Assembly: GCF_000974985.2 (NCBI RefSeq)
Contig: NZ_LAVA02000019.1
Coordinates: 1 to 64,000 of the forward strand
From: Streptomyces mangrovisoli
Lineage (GTDB): Bacteria > Actinomycetota > Actinomycetes > Streptomycetales > Streptomycetaceae
Length of the DNA: 64,000 nt
Reading direction: 5' to 3'
A program made the translations under genes and the position numbers. Shown one piece after another: positions 15,853-24,727 of the stretch (its first letter is position 1; each line of letters starts with the position of its first letter). Below the pieces are notes generated by a model. The model ran no database searches. It saw only the letters and a list, made by a program, of their open reading frames with translations, and had not been told where the DNA came from.

Positions 15853-17246
15853 CCACACCCGACAGCACACCCGACAGGACACCCGTGACCGGTGACGGCA
15901 GCGTTGCCGGACCGCCGCGCCGCCGGCTCGCCGCCTACGGGCTCGGCTCCATCGGCACCGGTGTCTTCTCCACCGTCCCCGGCCTGCTGCTGCTCTACTA
16001 CATGACCGACGTCCTGGGGGTCGCCGCCGGGCTCGCCGGACTCGTCGTCACCCTGCCCAAGGCGTGGGACGCGTTCCTCAACCCGATGGTCGGCGCCGCC
16101 AGCGACCGCGAGGCCGTGCGCACCGGTCGCCGCACCCGCCTGCTGCTCGCGGGGACGCTCGCGCTGCCCGTGGCGTTCGCCGCGATGTTCCTGTGCCCGT
16201 TCACCGGAGCGGCCGCCGAGGCATGGGTGGCGACCACGTTCGTCCTCGCCGCGAGCGCTTTCTCGCTCTTCCAAGTGCCCTACGTGGCGCTGCCCGCCGA
16301 GATGTCCGACGACAGCGCGGCCCGCACCCGGGTCATGGTCTGGCGGATCGTCTTCCTCACCCTCGGCATCCTGGTCGCCGGCGGCCTCGCGCCCGCGGTC
16401 GTCGACGCGGCGGGCGGCGGACGCCCCGGGTACGCGGCGATGGGCGCGACCGTGGCCGTGATCGTCGCGGCCGTGCTGGCCGTCGCCACGCGCGGCACCC
16501 GGTGGGTACGGTCCCGGCCCGGACCGGAGCCGCTCGGACTCGCCGCGGCCTTCCGTACGGCACGCGGCAACCGGGCGTTCTTCGCCCTGCTCACCGCGTT
16601 CGTGGCGCAGGCCGCGGGCGTCGCCGTGATGCTCGCCGCCGCGCCCTACGTCGCCACCTACCGCCTCGGCTCCTACGGCCTCACCTCCGCGCTGTTCGTG
16701 TGCCTGGTCGCCCCCAGCGCGCTCGCCGTGCCGCTGTGGGGGCGCGCCGCCCACCGCTACGGCAGGCTGCGCTGCTTCACCGTCGCCACCTGCGGCTACG
16801 CGGCCGGCGCCGCGGCCCTGCTGCCGGCCGTCGCCGCGGGTGCCGTACCCGCCGTACTCGCCCTGTGCGTCCTGCTCGGCATCTGTTACGCGGCCCTGCA
16901 GGTGCTGCCGCTGGCCCTGCTGCCGGACACCGTCCTCGCCGACGCCGCCCGCACGGGGCACGCCCAGTCCGGTGCGTTCACCGGACTGTGGACCGCGGGC
17001 GAGACCATCGGCCTGGCCGTGGGACCCGGCGCGTACTCGCTCGCGCTGGCCGCGACCGGCTTCGTCTCCTCCACCCTCGACCATCCCGTCGCCCAGACCT
17101 CGGCCGCCCGCACCGGCGTCCTGCTCGGCTTCAGCGTCGTACCGGCCGTGCTGATGCTGCTCTCCCTGCCCGCGCTGCGCCGCTACGGCAAGCGCCGGGC
17201 CGCCGTCTCCTCCCCTGCCCCCGCCCTCGCGAAGGACCTCCTCTGA
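15849..17246 (+). CDS. GPH-family (sugar-cation symporter type) MFS transporter
   Basis: A 465-residue protein with about 12 hydrophobic segments. The GPH signature region is visible: YYMTDVLGVAAGLAGLV, then KAWDAFLNPMVGAASDRE (the D-P-x-x-G-x-x-x-D motif between segments 2 and 3), then VPYVALPAEMSDD. GPH members move glycosides or, in other branches, lipids. It overlaps the TetR gene by 4 bp and its stop overlaps the next start, so all three genes are translationally coupled. Substrate import for the downstream lyase is a reasonable guess. Confidence 0.85.
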   Translation: MTTPDSTPDRTPVTGDGSVAGPPRRRLAAYGLGSIGTGVFSTVPGLLLLYYMTDVLGVAAGLAGLVVTLPKAWDAFLNPMVGAASDREAVRTGRRTRLLLAGTLALPVAFAAMFLCPFTGAAAEAWVATTFVLAASAFSLFQVPYVALPAEMSDDSAARTRVMVWRIVFLTLGILVAGGLAPAVVDAAGGGRPGYAAMGATVAVIVAAVLAVATRGTRWVRSRPGPEPLGLAAAFRTARGNRAFFALLTAFVAQAAGVAVMLAAAPYVATYRLGSYGLTSALFVCLVAPSALAVPLWGRAAHRYGRLRCFTVATCGYAAGAAALLPAVAAGAVPAVLALCVLLGICYAALQVLPLALLPDTVLADAARTGHAQSGAFTGLWTAGETIGLAVGPGAYSLALAATGFVSSTLDHPVAQTSAARTGVLLGFSVVPAVLMLLSLPALRRYGKRRAAVSSPAPALAKDLL

Positions 17247-18688
17247 TGCTGCCCGCCGTAGGCCGCCCCGCCGATGAACTCCTGGCCGAGCTCGGCAAGT
17301 TGACCGCCGCCGACCTGCCCACCCGGGGCGGCCGGACCGCCGCCTACGTCTACGACAGCGGACGCCCGGAGGTCCGAGCGGCCGCCGAGCAGGCGTACGT
17401 CGCGATGATGGAGGTCAACGGCCTCGATCCCACGGCGTTTCCGAGCATCGTGGCGCTGGAGCGCAGCGTGGTCGGGGCGGTCGCCGCCCGCCTCGGCGGC
17501 GACGCCGCCACCCCGGGGATATTCACCAGCGGCGGCACCGAGTCGATCATCCTCGCCGTGAAGGCCGCCCGTGACGCCCGGCCCGAGGTGCGCGACCCGA
17601 AGATCGTGGTGCCGGTCACCGCGCACGCCGCGTTCCACAAGGCCGGCCGCTACCTCGGCGTGCGCGTGGACGCCGTACCGGTCGACCCCACGACGTTCCG
17701 CGCCGACCCCGCGGCGACGGCCGCCGCCTGCGACGACTCCACGGTGCTCGTCGTCGTGTCCGCGCCGTCCTACGCGCACGGCGTCGTCGACCCGGTCGCG
17801 GAGATCGCCGCCCTGGCCGCCGAGCGCGGACTGCCGTGCCACGTGGACGCCTGCGTCGGCGGCTGGCTGCTGCCGTGGCTGGCCGAAGCGGGCGCGGACA
17901 TCGCGCCGTTCGACCTGTCGGTGCCCGGCGTCACCTCGCTCTCCTGTGATCTGCACAAGTTCGGGTACGCCCCCAAGGGCGCGTCCGTGCTGCTGTTCCG
18001 CGACGAGGCGATGCGCCGGGCCGCGTACTACGCCTGCGCGGGCTGGCCCGGCTACACCGTCGTCAACTCCACCATCCAGAGCAGCAAGGGGGCCGGACCG
18101 CTGGCCGGGGCATGGGCGACCCTTCAGGCGCTCGGCGCGGACGGCTACCGCGAGCTGGGCCGCGCCACGCTGGCCGCGACCCGCCGCCTGATCGACGGCG
18201 TCGACGCGATCGACGGACTGACCGTGCTCGGCAGCCCGGACGCCAGCCTCGTCGCGATCGGCTCCGACACGCTCGACCTGTTCGCCCTCGCCGACGCGGC
18301 CCGGGAGCGTGGTTTCTACCTCCAGCCCCAGCTCAGCCTCGGCGCCGACCTGCCCGCCAACCTGCACCTGACCCTCACCGGCGTCAGCGAGCAGGGCGTC
18401 GACGCGCTGCTCGCCGTCATCGCGGAGGCGGCGGAGGCGGTACGTCCGCTGGGCCCGCCGGTGCCGTCGCCGGACCTGGTGGGCCTGGTCGCCGAGATCG
18501 ACTTCACCGACCTGGACGACGCCTCCTTCGCGGCCCTGCTCCCGGCGGTCGGCTTCGATCCCTCGGGCGCCGACGCCGGAAAGATGGCGGCGGTCAACCG
18601 CCTGCTGGACGCGCTGCCCCCGGCGACCCGGGAGGTCATCGTCACCCGCTTCCTCTCCGCCCTGTACAGCCCGCACCTCGGGGGCTGA
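17246..18688 (+). CDS. sphingosine-1-phosphate-lyase-like PLP enzyme
   Basis: A 480-residue fold-type I PLP enzyme of the group II decarboxylase class. The match to sphingosine-1-phosphate lyases runs along most of the protein: GIFTSGGTESIILAVKAARD, then HAAFHKAGRYLGVRV, HVDACVGGWLLPW and the PLP-lysine site SCDLHKFGYAPKGASVL at about residues 231-247. The C-terminal FLSALYSPH echoes the eukaryotic FLDSLYS tail. The known reaction is retro-aldol cleavage of phosphorylated sphingoid bases to phosphoethanolamine and an aldehyde. Substrate here is untested. Start and upstream stop share one base (TGATG). Confidence 0.82.
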   Translation: MLPAVGRPADELLAELGKLTAADLPTRGGRTAAYVYDSGRPEVRAAAEQAYVAMMEVNGLDPTAFPSIVALERSVVGAVAARLGGDAATPGIFTSGGTESIILAVKAARDARPEVRDPKIVVPVTAHAAFHKAGRYLGVRVDAVPVDPTTFRADPAATAAACDDSTVLVVVSAPSYAHGVVDPVAEIAALAAERGLPCHVDACVGGWLLPWLAEAGADIAPFDLSVPGVTSLSCDLHKFGYAPKGASVLLFRDEAMRRAAYYACAGWPGYTVVNSTIQSSKGAGPLAGAWATLQALGADGYRELGRATLAATRRLIDGVDAIDGLTVLGSPDASLVAIGSDTLDLFALADAARERGFYLQPQLSLGADLPANLHLTLTGVSEQGVDALLAVIAEAAEAVRPLGPPVPSPDLVGLVAEIDFTDLDDASFAALLPAVGFDPSGADAGKMAAVNRLLDALPPATREVIVTRFLSALYSPHLGG

Positions 18689-18698
18689 ACCGAGCGCA

Positions 18699-18728
18699 CC
18701 GGCCCGCCCGTCGAGAACGGCGGGCCGG
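18699..18728 (+). terminator. terminator after the lyase operon
   Basis: Arms CCGGCCCGCC and GGCGGGCCGG pair perfectly around a 10-nt loop, starting 10 bp after the stop. Further GGCGGGCCGGCCGTC-like copies follow, and the region also ends the convergent gene to the right. Confidence 0.6.
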
Positions 18729-18788
18729 CCGTCGGACGCGGCGGGCCGGCCGTCGAGCGCGGCAGGCCCCGGGGGGCCGTCGTCCGGT

Positions 18789-19859
18789 TCAGGTGGCCCA
18801 CGCGGGCGAAGCCGCCCGTTCGAAGTCCTCGTGGAATCTGCGCAGCCGGGGGGAGCGTACGGCGGGCAGCCCGACCAGGGTGTCCACGAACGCACTGCGG
18901 TTGGCGGGCAGCGGGTACCAGGGTCGGCGCGGCGGCTCGGGGTAGTCGTCGCGCAGGACGCCCTCCGGCAGGGCCCCGGTCGCGGGGACGGGGGCGGTAT
19001 CGCCGCCCGGGTGGGCGAGGTACGCCCAGACCCCGCTGTCCAGCGGGACCACGGCCCCCTGGTCGCCCGGCGGACGCCAGGAGGCACCCGTGAGCGGATG
19101 GCGCGGGACGAGAAGGACATCGGGGCGCGGACGCGGCGGGTCGATCCCGGGCCCCGCCGGCTCCACGGAGAGGGGCTCGTCGGGCCCGGCGGGGAGCCAC
19201 CGGGCGACGGCGTCGCCGAGCAACTCGCCGACGGGACCGGCGGGAAGGAGCACCGGACGGTCCTCGGTGACGGCCACCAGGTGGGCCAGCGCGACCCCGA
19301 CCGCCGCCTCCCAGCGAGGGTTCCAGGAGCCGTCGAGTTCCACGGGCGGGACGCGGTGCTCCGCCCGTTCCAGATCGCCCCAGCCTGGACGGGGGCCGGC
19401 CGATGGTCCGGAGGGTCGGCGTACGACCGCGTCGGGTTCGAGCCACACCGTCTGCCACATCCCGCAGTCGTCCATACGGGTCGCCACGGGCCGCCCGCAC
19501 CCGTCACACGCCAGATTGGGCCCGGCCCGGCCGTCGACACCCCGGCAGTATCCTTCGCACTTCTCCAGGATCAGGGTCATCGACCGGGAGTCGCCGGGGG
19601 CGATGACGATCCGGTTCCGCGCGCCGAAGGAGACGGAGTACCTGGGCGCGAACACGCCCTGCCGGGCGGCCGCGTCGGCTCCGACCTCGGTCCAGCGCCG
19701 ATAGGGCGGCCCCGTGGGCCGGGGGTCGACGGCGTACGTCGCGGGCTCCATCAGCGCGGGGTGGAGCTGCTCCCACGCCCCGTGGTGCGTGTGGACGGGA
19801 AGGGCGACCCGGGAGACCGCCGCCGTCAGCTCCGCGCCGCACCCGGCACACACGAACAC
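18789..19859 (-). CDS. uncharacterised zinc-ribbon protein
   Basis: A protein of about 356 residues that I do not recognise functionally. The N-terminus has a CxxC knuckle (VCAGCGAEL). Around residue 110-125 there are CEGYC and CDGCG, giving further cysteine pairs that could bind zinc. The C-terminal half is acidic and rich in proline and tryptophan, without membrane segments. GTG 19859 is taken because GGGGAG lies about 11 bp upstream; a TTG two codons earlier is better spaced, so the start is uncertain. It is convergent with the lyase operon and stands alone. Confidence 0.6.
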   Translation of the reverse strand: MFVCAGCGAELTAAVSRVALPVHTHHGAWEQLHPALMEPATYAVDPRPTGPPYRRWTEVGADAAARQGVFAPRYSVSFGARNRIVIAPGDSRSMTLILEKCEGYCRGVDGRAGPNLACDGCGRPVATRMDDCGMWQTVWLEPDAVVRRPSGPSAGPRPGWGDLERAEHRVPPVELDGSWNPRWEAAVGVALAHLVAVTEDRPVLLPAGPVGELLGDAVARWLPAGPDEPLSVEPAGPGIDPPRPRPDVLLVPRHPLTGASWRPPGDQGAVVPLDSGVWAYLAHPGGDTAPVPATGALPEGVLRDDYPEPPRRPWYPLPANRSAFVDTLVGLPAVRSPRLRRFHEDFERAASPAWAT

Positions 19860-20074
19860 GTCCAAGCCGGCTCCCCCGCACCCCGATTCCCGGGGGATTG
19901 TGCCCCGGCCGCGACGGCGGTTCCATCGAATTTCCACGCGCCGCGGACCGGCTCGAAGTAGTCGGCGTCACCGGTCTCCACTCCGCCATGTTCGACGGCG
20001 GCGAGTTGCTGTTCCTGCGCCGGGGCCGGCCGGGCGGTGCGACGTACACCACGACCGTGGGCCTGAGCCGGACC

Positions 20075-20647
20075 TCAGCGTTCGTACACGCCCGTCAGGC
20101 GGCCGCGGGCCAGGACCGGGGTGGTGATCGCGGGCAGGAGGGTGCGGGGGCGGGCTCGGTCGGCCGGGGGCGTGCCCGGTGTGCCGTCCAAGGGCGCCGA
20201 GAGGGCGAAGAGTTGGAAGACGTAGCGGTGCGGGCCGTGGCCCTTGATGGGGCCCGGGCCGTGGTAGCCGCGTCCGATGGTGGCGCGGAGCACCCGCACG
20301 CCGGTTCCGGGGCGGCGGGCGGCCAGGGCGCCGGGTTCCAGGTGGTCGGTCGCCGGGTCGATCAAGGCGACGCAGTGCACGGCGGGCTTGCTGATGGGAA
20401 CGTCGATGTCCTCCACCACCAGCAGGAGTTGCGCGGTGCCCGACGGCGGCGCGGTCCAGGCCAGGTGCGGGGAGACGTTGGTGCCGCCGATGTTCTTCGC
20501 GCAGTGCGCAAGCGACATCGTCCCGCCGTCGCCGAAACCCTCGCTGGTGACGGTCAGCGCCTCGGGGGCCTGCAGGTTGGGCAGCTTCCACGCCGTATGG
20601 GTGTCCCCCGCCCTGCGGTTGATCAGGAGTCGGCCCAGCAGGGTCAT
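20075..20647 (-). CDS. PEBP (Raf kinase inhibitor-like, YbhB/YbcL) protein
   Basis: A 190-residue phosphatidylethanolamine-binding-protein-family member. It shows NVSPHLAWTAPPSGTAQLLL, the strand before the ligand site (VVEDIDVP in place of the usual DPDAP) and the conserved GHGPHRYVFQLFAL. The bacterial roles are unclear. Its ATG overlaps the stop of the DHA2 exporter gene (ATGA), so it is the last gene of a MarR-exporter-PEBP operon. No signal peptide is apparent, so it is probably cytosolic. Confidence 0.85.
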   Translation of the reverse strand: MTLLGRLLINRRAGDTHTAWKLPNLQAPEALTVTSEGFGDGGTMSLAHCAKNIGGTNVSPHLAWTAPPSGTAQLLLVVEDIDVPISKPAVHCVALIDPATDHLEPGALAARRPGTGVRVLRATIGRGYHGPGPIKGHGPHRYVFQLFALSAPLDGTPGTPPADRARPRTLLPAITTPVLARGRLTGVYER

Positions 20648-22491
20648 CGGCTTGCCTCGTTCGTGTCGGTGATGTCGGTGGTGGTGTGGGTGGTGGTGTC
20701 GGGGCGAGGGTGTCGGCCGTCCGACGCGGGGGCCAGGGCCTCACCGGGAGTGGCCGTACGCGGGCCCGGAGGCCTGGCGGCGGGGTCGGTGCCGCGGAGC
20801 AGGGACGCGATCGCGGCGAGGAACGCGAGGGCGGCGCCGAACGCGAAGACGACGACGAGGCCGGAGTGGAACGGCCCGGCGATCAGGCTCGGGAAGAACT
20901 CGCGTCCGGTGAGGGTGTGTTGCTGTGCCGCGGTCAGATGCGCGAGCGCGCCGGTGGGCTGGAGCAGGTGCTGGATCGGGTTGACGCCCAACTGGGCGGC
21001 GAACAGGGACGCGACCGGGGGCAGACTGCCGATCTGATGGGCGACCTCGGCCGACACTCCCTGGTGGCGCAGCCCGGCGGTGAGGGTGTGCGGGAGGCTG
21101 CCGGCCAGTCCGGCGACGATGAGGGAGAAGAACACCCCGATGGAGACGGCGGTGCCGGAGTTCTGGAAGGTGGCGCGCATCCCGGAGGCGACACCCCGCA
21201 GGTGCGCGGGCACACTCCCCATGATCGAGGACGAGTTGGGAGAGGCGAACATGCCGCTGGCTATGCCGTTGAGCGCGATCAGCACGGCGAAGATCCAGTA
21301 GTCGAAGTCGATCGGCAGGACCATCAGTCCGAGGAAGGTGGCGCCGAACAGCGCGGCGCCGCCCGTGGCCAGACCACGGGAGCCGATCCGGTCGGACAGA
21401 TAGCCCGACACGGGACCCGCGGCGAGGAAGCCCGCGGTGAGCGGCAGCATGAAGATGCCCGCCCACAGCGGGGTGTCGCCGTAGTCGTAGCCGTGCAGGG
21501 GGAGCCAGATCCCCTGGAGCCAGATGATCAGCACGAACTGCATCCCGCCGCGGCCGATCGAGATGGCGAGGCCCGCGAGGTTGCCGAAGGTGAAGGCGCG
21601 TCGGCGGAACAGGCTCAGTTGGATCATCGGCGCGTCGACTCGCCGCTCCACGACGACGAATGCCACGAGCAGCAGCAGTCCGGCGGCGAGCAGCGCGTCG
21701 ACCAGCGGGTTGGTCCAGCCCATCGTGTGACCGCCGTAGGGCTGGAGCCCGAAGGTGACCGCGATCAGCACGGCGCTGAGACCGACCGCGAACGTGATGT
21801 TGCCCCACCAGTCGATACGGCCGCCGCCGCGCTTCCCCGTCTCCCGCAGGGTGCGATAGGCCCAGACCGTGAAGAACACGCCGACGGGCACGTTGACCCA
21901 GAACACCGCCCGCCAGTCCCAGGCCGACAGCAGGCCTCCGGCGACCAGGCCGATGAACATGCCCGCCAGGGCGGCGACTTGGTTGATGCCGAGGGCGAAG
22001 CCGCGCTGCTCCTCCGGGAACGCGTCGGTCAGGATCGCCGCCGAGTTCGCGGTCAGCATCGACCCGCCGACGGCCTGGAGCACGCGCCACGCGATCAGCC
22101 ACATCGCTCCGTGGCCGCCGTCGAAGGGGTCGAAGGACAGCAGGATCGAGGCGAAGGTGAAGACCGCGAACCCGGAGTTGTACATCCGGACCCGGCCGTA
22201 CATGTCTCCCAACCGGCCCACCGTGACCACCAGAACGGCCTGGACCAGCCGGTATCCCATGATCATCCACAGGAGGTAGGCGATGTTGCCGGGGGCCAGG
22301 GGGTCCAGGTGCACGCCGCGGAAGATCGCGGGCAGGGCGATCAGCACGATCGAGCCGTCCAGCGCGGACATGAAGACGGCGGCGGTCGTGTTCGTCAGCG
22401 CGGTCCACTTGTAGCGGTCGTCCGCCGCGGAGCGGTCCGCGCCGGAGCGGTCCGCACCGCCCGGAGCGCGTGTCGGGGGGAGGTCCGTCAT
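20644..22491 (-). CDS. DHA2-family MFS exporter (14 TM)
   Basis: A 615-residue membrane protein with about 14 hydrophobic segments. The N-terminal half carries SALDGSIVLIALPAI (family motif D1) and a motif A variant, GRLGDMYGRVRMYNSG. A loop of about 90 residues before the last segment is longer than usual (GLRHQGVSAEVAHQIGSLPP and following), a feature of some Streptomyces exporters. ATG 22491 follows GGAAG. It lies 31 bp after the MarR gene on the same strand and overlaps the PEBP gene. A MarR-controlled efflux pump is the natural reading; the substrate is unknown. Confidence 0.88.
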   Translation of the reverse strand: MTDLPPTRAPGGADRSGADRSAADDRYKWTALTNTTAAVFMSALDGSIVLIALPAIFRGVHLDPLAPGNIAYLLWMIMGYRLVQAVLVVTVGRLGDMYGRVRMYNSGFAVFTFASILLSFDPFDGGHGAMWLIAWRVLQAVGGSMLTANSAAILTDAFPEEQRGFALGINQVAALAGMFIGLVAGGLLSAWDWRAVFWVNVPVGVFFTVWAYRTLRETGKRGGGRIDWWGNITFAVGLSAVLIAVTFGLQPYGGHTMGWTNPLVDALLAAGLLLLVAFVVVERRVDAPMIQLSLFRRRAFTFGNLAGLAISIGRGGMQFVLIIWLQGIWLPLHGYDYGDTPLWAGIFMLPLTAGFLAAGPVSGYLSDRIGSRGLATGGAALFGATFLGLMVLPIDFDYWIFAVLIALNGIASGMFASPNSSSIMGSVPAHLRGVASGMRATFQNSGTAVSIGVFFSLIVAGLAGSLPHTLTAGLRHQGVSAEVAHQIGSLPPVASLFAAQLGVNPIQHLLQPTGALAHLTAAQQHTLTGREFFPSLIAGPFHSGLVVVFAFGAALAFLAAIASLLRGTDPAARPPGPRTATPGEALAPASDGRHPRPDTTTHTTTDITDTNEASR

Positions 22492-22522
22492 CGAGTCTGC
22501 TTCCTGGTGGTGTCCGTCGGCG

Positions 22523-22963
22523 TCAGATGTTGCGGGCCAGACGCTCCAACAGCGGCGCCGCCGCCGCCAGTTGCTCCAGCTCCGCCGGGGTGAACGCGCC
22601 ACCGGTCAGGGCCCCGGCGAGGAGTTCGGTCCGTGCGTTGCGCTTGTCCTGAAGCGCCTGCCGGCCTGCGTCGGTCACCGTCAGCACCACGCGCCGCCCG
22701 TCGTCCGGGTCCGGCCGGCGCTCGACCAGGCCGCGGGCCCGTAGCGCGTTCAGCGTCGCGCCCATGGCCTGCGCGGTGATCTGCACCTCCCGGGCCAGCG
22801 CCGAGGACGTGGTGGGGCCCACGCGGTCCAGCCGCGACAGCGCGGTCCGCTCGGGCATGGTCAGCCCGCCGTCGACCGGCACTTGGCGTACCCGTCGCAC
22901 CAGCACGCTGAGACTCGCCAGCAGGGCCGAGGCGACTCCGTGCGGGTCCAGGTCGTCGTTCAT
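22523..22963 (-). CDS. MarR-family regulator
   Basis: A 146-residue winged-helix repressor with the MarR core: LTMPERTALSRLDRVGP, the recognition region SALAREVQITAQAMGATLNA, and the wing LVERRPDPDDGRRVVLTVT. MarR proteins bind palindromes over their own promoter and release DNA when a phenolic or other small molecule binds. It heads the exporter-PEBP operon. Its promoter region is unusually AT-rich compared with its surroundings. Confidence 0.9.
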   Translation of the reverse strand: MNDDLDPHGVASALLASLSVLVRRVRQVPVDGGLTMPERTALSRLDRVGPTTSSALAREVQITAQAMGATLNALRARGLVERRPDPDDGRRVVLTVTDAGRQALQDKRNARTELLAGALTGGAFTPAELEQLAAAAPLLERLARNI

Positions 22964-22992
22964 ATGCTAAAGCTACCTTATAAATCTGCCTT
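22964..22992 (-). promoter_or_regulatory. AT-rich promoter/operator of the MarR operon
   Basis: Minus-strand TATAAG (22977-22982) is a good -10 and lies 13 nt before the ATG. It is embedded in TAAGGTAGCTTTA, an imperfect 13-bp palindrome, and a similar TAAGGCAG lies 12 bp upstream. Overlap of a -10 with a dyad is typical of MarR autoregulation. Confidence 0.5.
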
Positions 22993-22994
22993 AG

Positions 22995-23114
22995 CTTCGA
23001 CTCGTGAGGCTTCGACTCGTGAGGGTTCCGCTCGTCAGGGTTCCGCTCGCGAGGGTCCTACGAGTGAGCGTCCGGCTCAGGAGATTCCGGCTCAAATGAG
23101 TCCGGCTCAGGACA
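22995..23114. repeat. 15-bp degenerate tandem repeat, eight copies
   Basis: Eight consecutive 15-bp units, the first two identical (CTTCGACTCGTGAGG), then drifting through GTTCCGCTCGTCAGG-like to GTCCGGCTCAGGAGA-like forms. The last unit contains the stop codon region of the ornithine-cyclodeaminase-family gene. The array separates that gene from the MarR promoter. Confidence 0.85.
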
Positions 23115-24054
23115 GAAGGTCGACGACCACTCCCCTGCCCGCCGCCTCGGCAGCCCGGAGAGCGAGCCGGCTCAGGGCCAGGTCCTGCCAGGGCAGGCCG
23201 ACGGGCGCGTAGACCGTCGTCTCCATCGGATGGCTCCTGGCCGGTGCGTCACCGCGGACGATCTCCCCGAGCGAGGCGGCGGCCGTCGAGGCGGGAAGGC
23301 CGGCGTCGGCGAGGGCGCCGTGCGCGGCGACCAGCTCGCCGTCGTCGACGATCAGCCGCACGCCGGTGAGCACCTCCGCGGCAAGTTCCCGCTTGCCGGG
23401 TTCGTCGGCGCCCAGACTGGTCAGGTGCTGCCCCGGACGCACGTCCTGCGGGCCCAGCAACGGTGCGCGCGACCATGTGGCCAGAACGACGACGTCCGCC
23501 TCGGCGGCCACCCGTGCCGGTGCGGACACGACCGTGCCGCCGTGCCGCCGCGCGAAGTCGGCCGCCCGCTCCGCGTCGGTGTCGTGCACCACGAGCCGGT
23601 CCCAGGTGCGCAGCGCCCGAAGCCCGCGCAGGGTGAGTTCCGCCTGGGCCCCGGCCCCGATCACACCGACGGTACGGGCGCCTTCGCCGTACGGGCGGGC
23701 GATCAGGTCGGTGGCCAGGGCCGCGGCGAGACCCGTGCGCCAGGCCGTGACCGTGGCGGAGTCGAGCAGCGCCAGCAGCTCGCCGTCCGCGCCGCTGTGA
23801 AGGCAGATCACGCCCCGCAAGGCCGGAGTCGCGCCGGGGAACTTGGCGTTGACCTTGACGGTGTAGGCGTCCGCCCCGGGAAGCAGCCCCGGCAGCAGAG
23901 CGGTCGCGGTGCCCGGGAAAGGGAGGTCGGTCCGGACCCGCCGGCCTGGCAGCGTGGTCTGCACCGAGGCGGCGAACCCCGCACGCAGCGCCCTGAGGCA
24001 GTCCTCGGGATCCAGCAATTCCAGCAGGTCCGTGCGGGTCAGGATGCGGGTCAT
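23107..24054 (-). CDS. ornithine cyclodeaminase/mu-crystallin family protein
   Basis: A 315-residue NAD-dependent protein. The substrate half has YTVKVNAKFPG with the expected lysines; the Rossmann half carries TVGVIGAGAQAELTLRGL; the end has LGEIVRGDAPARS. Family members include ornithine cyclodeaminase, alanine dehydrogenase and ketimine reductases, and some make amino-acid building blocks in antibiotic clusters. Nothing nearby fixes the substrate. ATG 24054 (MTRILTRTDL) is the natural N-terminus, though no clear ribosome site precedes it; an ATG 11 codons earlier is possible. Confidence 0.82.
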   Translation of the reverse strand: MTRILTRTDLLELLDPEDCLRALRAGFAASVQTTLPGRRVRTDLPFPGTATALLPGLLPGADAYTVKVNAKFPGATPALRGVICLHSGADGELLALLDSATVTAWRTGLAAALATDLIARPYGEGARTVGVIGAGAQAELTLRGLRALRTWDRLVVHDTDAERAADFARRHGGTVVSAPARVAAEADVVVLATWSRAPLLGPQDVRPGQHLTSLGADEPGKRELAAEVLTGVRLIVDDGELVAAHGALADAGLPASTAAASLGEIVRGDAPARSHPMETTVYAPVGLPWQDLALSRLALRAAEAAGRGVVVDLLS

Positions 24055-24226
24055 GGGCGCCAGAGTCTCACGCGGTCCCGCGGGCACGATCGCGCGCCGG
24101 GCCCCGTGATCAGGCGTCAGGCGTCAGGCGTCAGGCATCCGCTGTCCGCTGTCGAGCGAGTGGACAGACGTCAGGCGCCGGCCCCCGAGCGACCGGCGTT
24201 CCGCATCCGCCCGCAACCGACCGGCG

Positions 24227-24466
24227 TCAGCGCTCGGCCCTCAGCCCGCCGCCCTCGGCCGAGCGCCACAAGCGGCGCCTCCACACGACCAGGTACGCAC
24301 ACCGGGCCACGATCACCACGGCGGCCAGGCCCGCGGCCACCTTGAAGGTGCGTTCGGTGCCGGAGACGGCGACGGTCGCGGCCAGTGCCGTCGCCGTCGC
24401 CGCCGATATCCACGGAACCGCCCTGTCGAGGAGACCTCCGACACGGAACGGGTTCGCCACCGTCAT
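24227..24466 (-). CDS. small two-helix membrane protein
   Basis: A 79-residue protein with two predicted membrane helices (VPWISAATATALAATVAVSG and VAAGLAAVVIVARCAYLVVW) and a basic C-terminus. GAGGGGGG lies 5 bp before ATG 24466, which supports real expression; a GTG directly upstream is also possible. No family is recognised. A short GCGTCAG-type repeat at about 24115-24140 lies beyond its 3' end. Confidence 0.6.
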   Translation of the reverse strand: MTVANPFRVGGLLDRAVPWISAATATALAATVAVSGTERTFKVAAGLAAVVIVARCAYLVVWRRRLWRSAEGGGLRAER

Positions 24467-24727
24467 CACTTCCCCCCTCGGGACCGGCGACCAAGTCCCG
24501 CGTCCCGCACGCGCGGAGGATCATCCACTCGCCCCCGCGTCCCCTTGCTCCCGCTGCCCCGCCTTGGCGCCGGGACCAGGCCTCATCCTCCCTCAACCAT
24601 GATCACTTGTCACCAGGCGGCCCACTCCCGTTCGTCAGCCGTCCCGGGGAAATCCCGTGGCCCCGATGTCAGAGGTAGCACCTATGCTGCGTCAGACGAT
24701 CAAGCAGGACCCAGGGGAGGTCACGGC

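Noticed and set aside
14395..15882. A 495-residue version of the YciI-like protein extending through the TetR operator
   Set aside because: The added part is read antisense through the TetR gene, its operator and the 19-bp repeats, and the ATG at 14967 has its own ribosome site.
19504..20052. 182-residue frame overlapping the zinc-ribbon gene
   Set aside because: Arg/Pro/Ser-rich shadow in another frame, lacking the cysteine pattern and any domain.
19860..20074. A short gene on either strand between the zinc-ribbon and PEBP genes
   Set aside because: Open frames exist on both strands but none has a ribosome site, a family resemblance or a sensible start.
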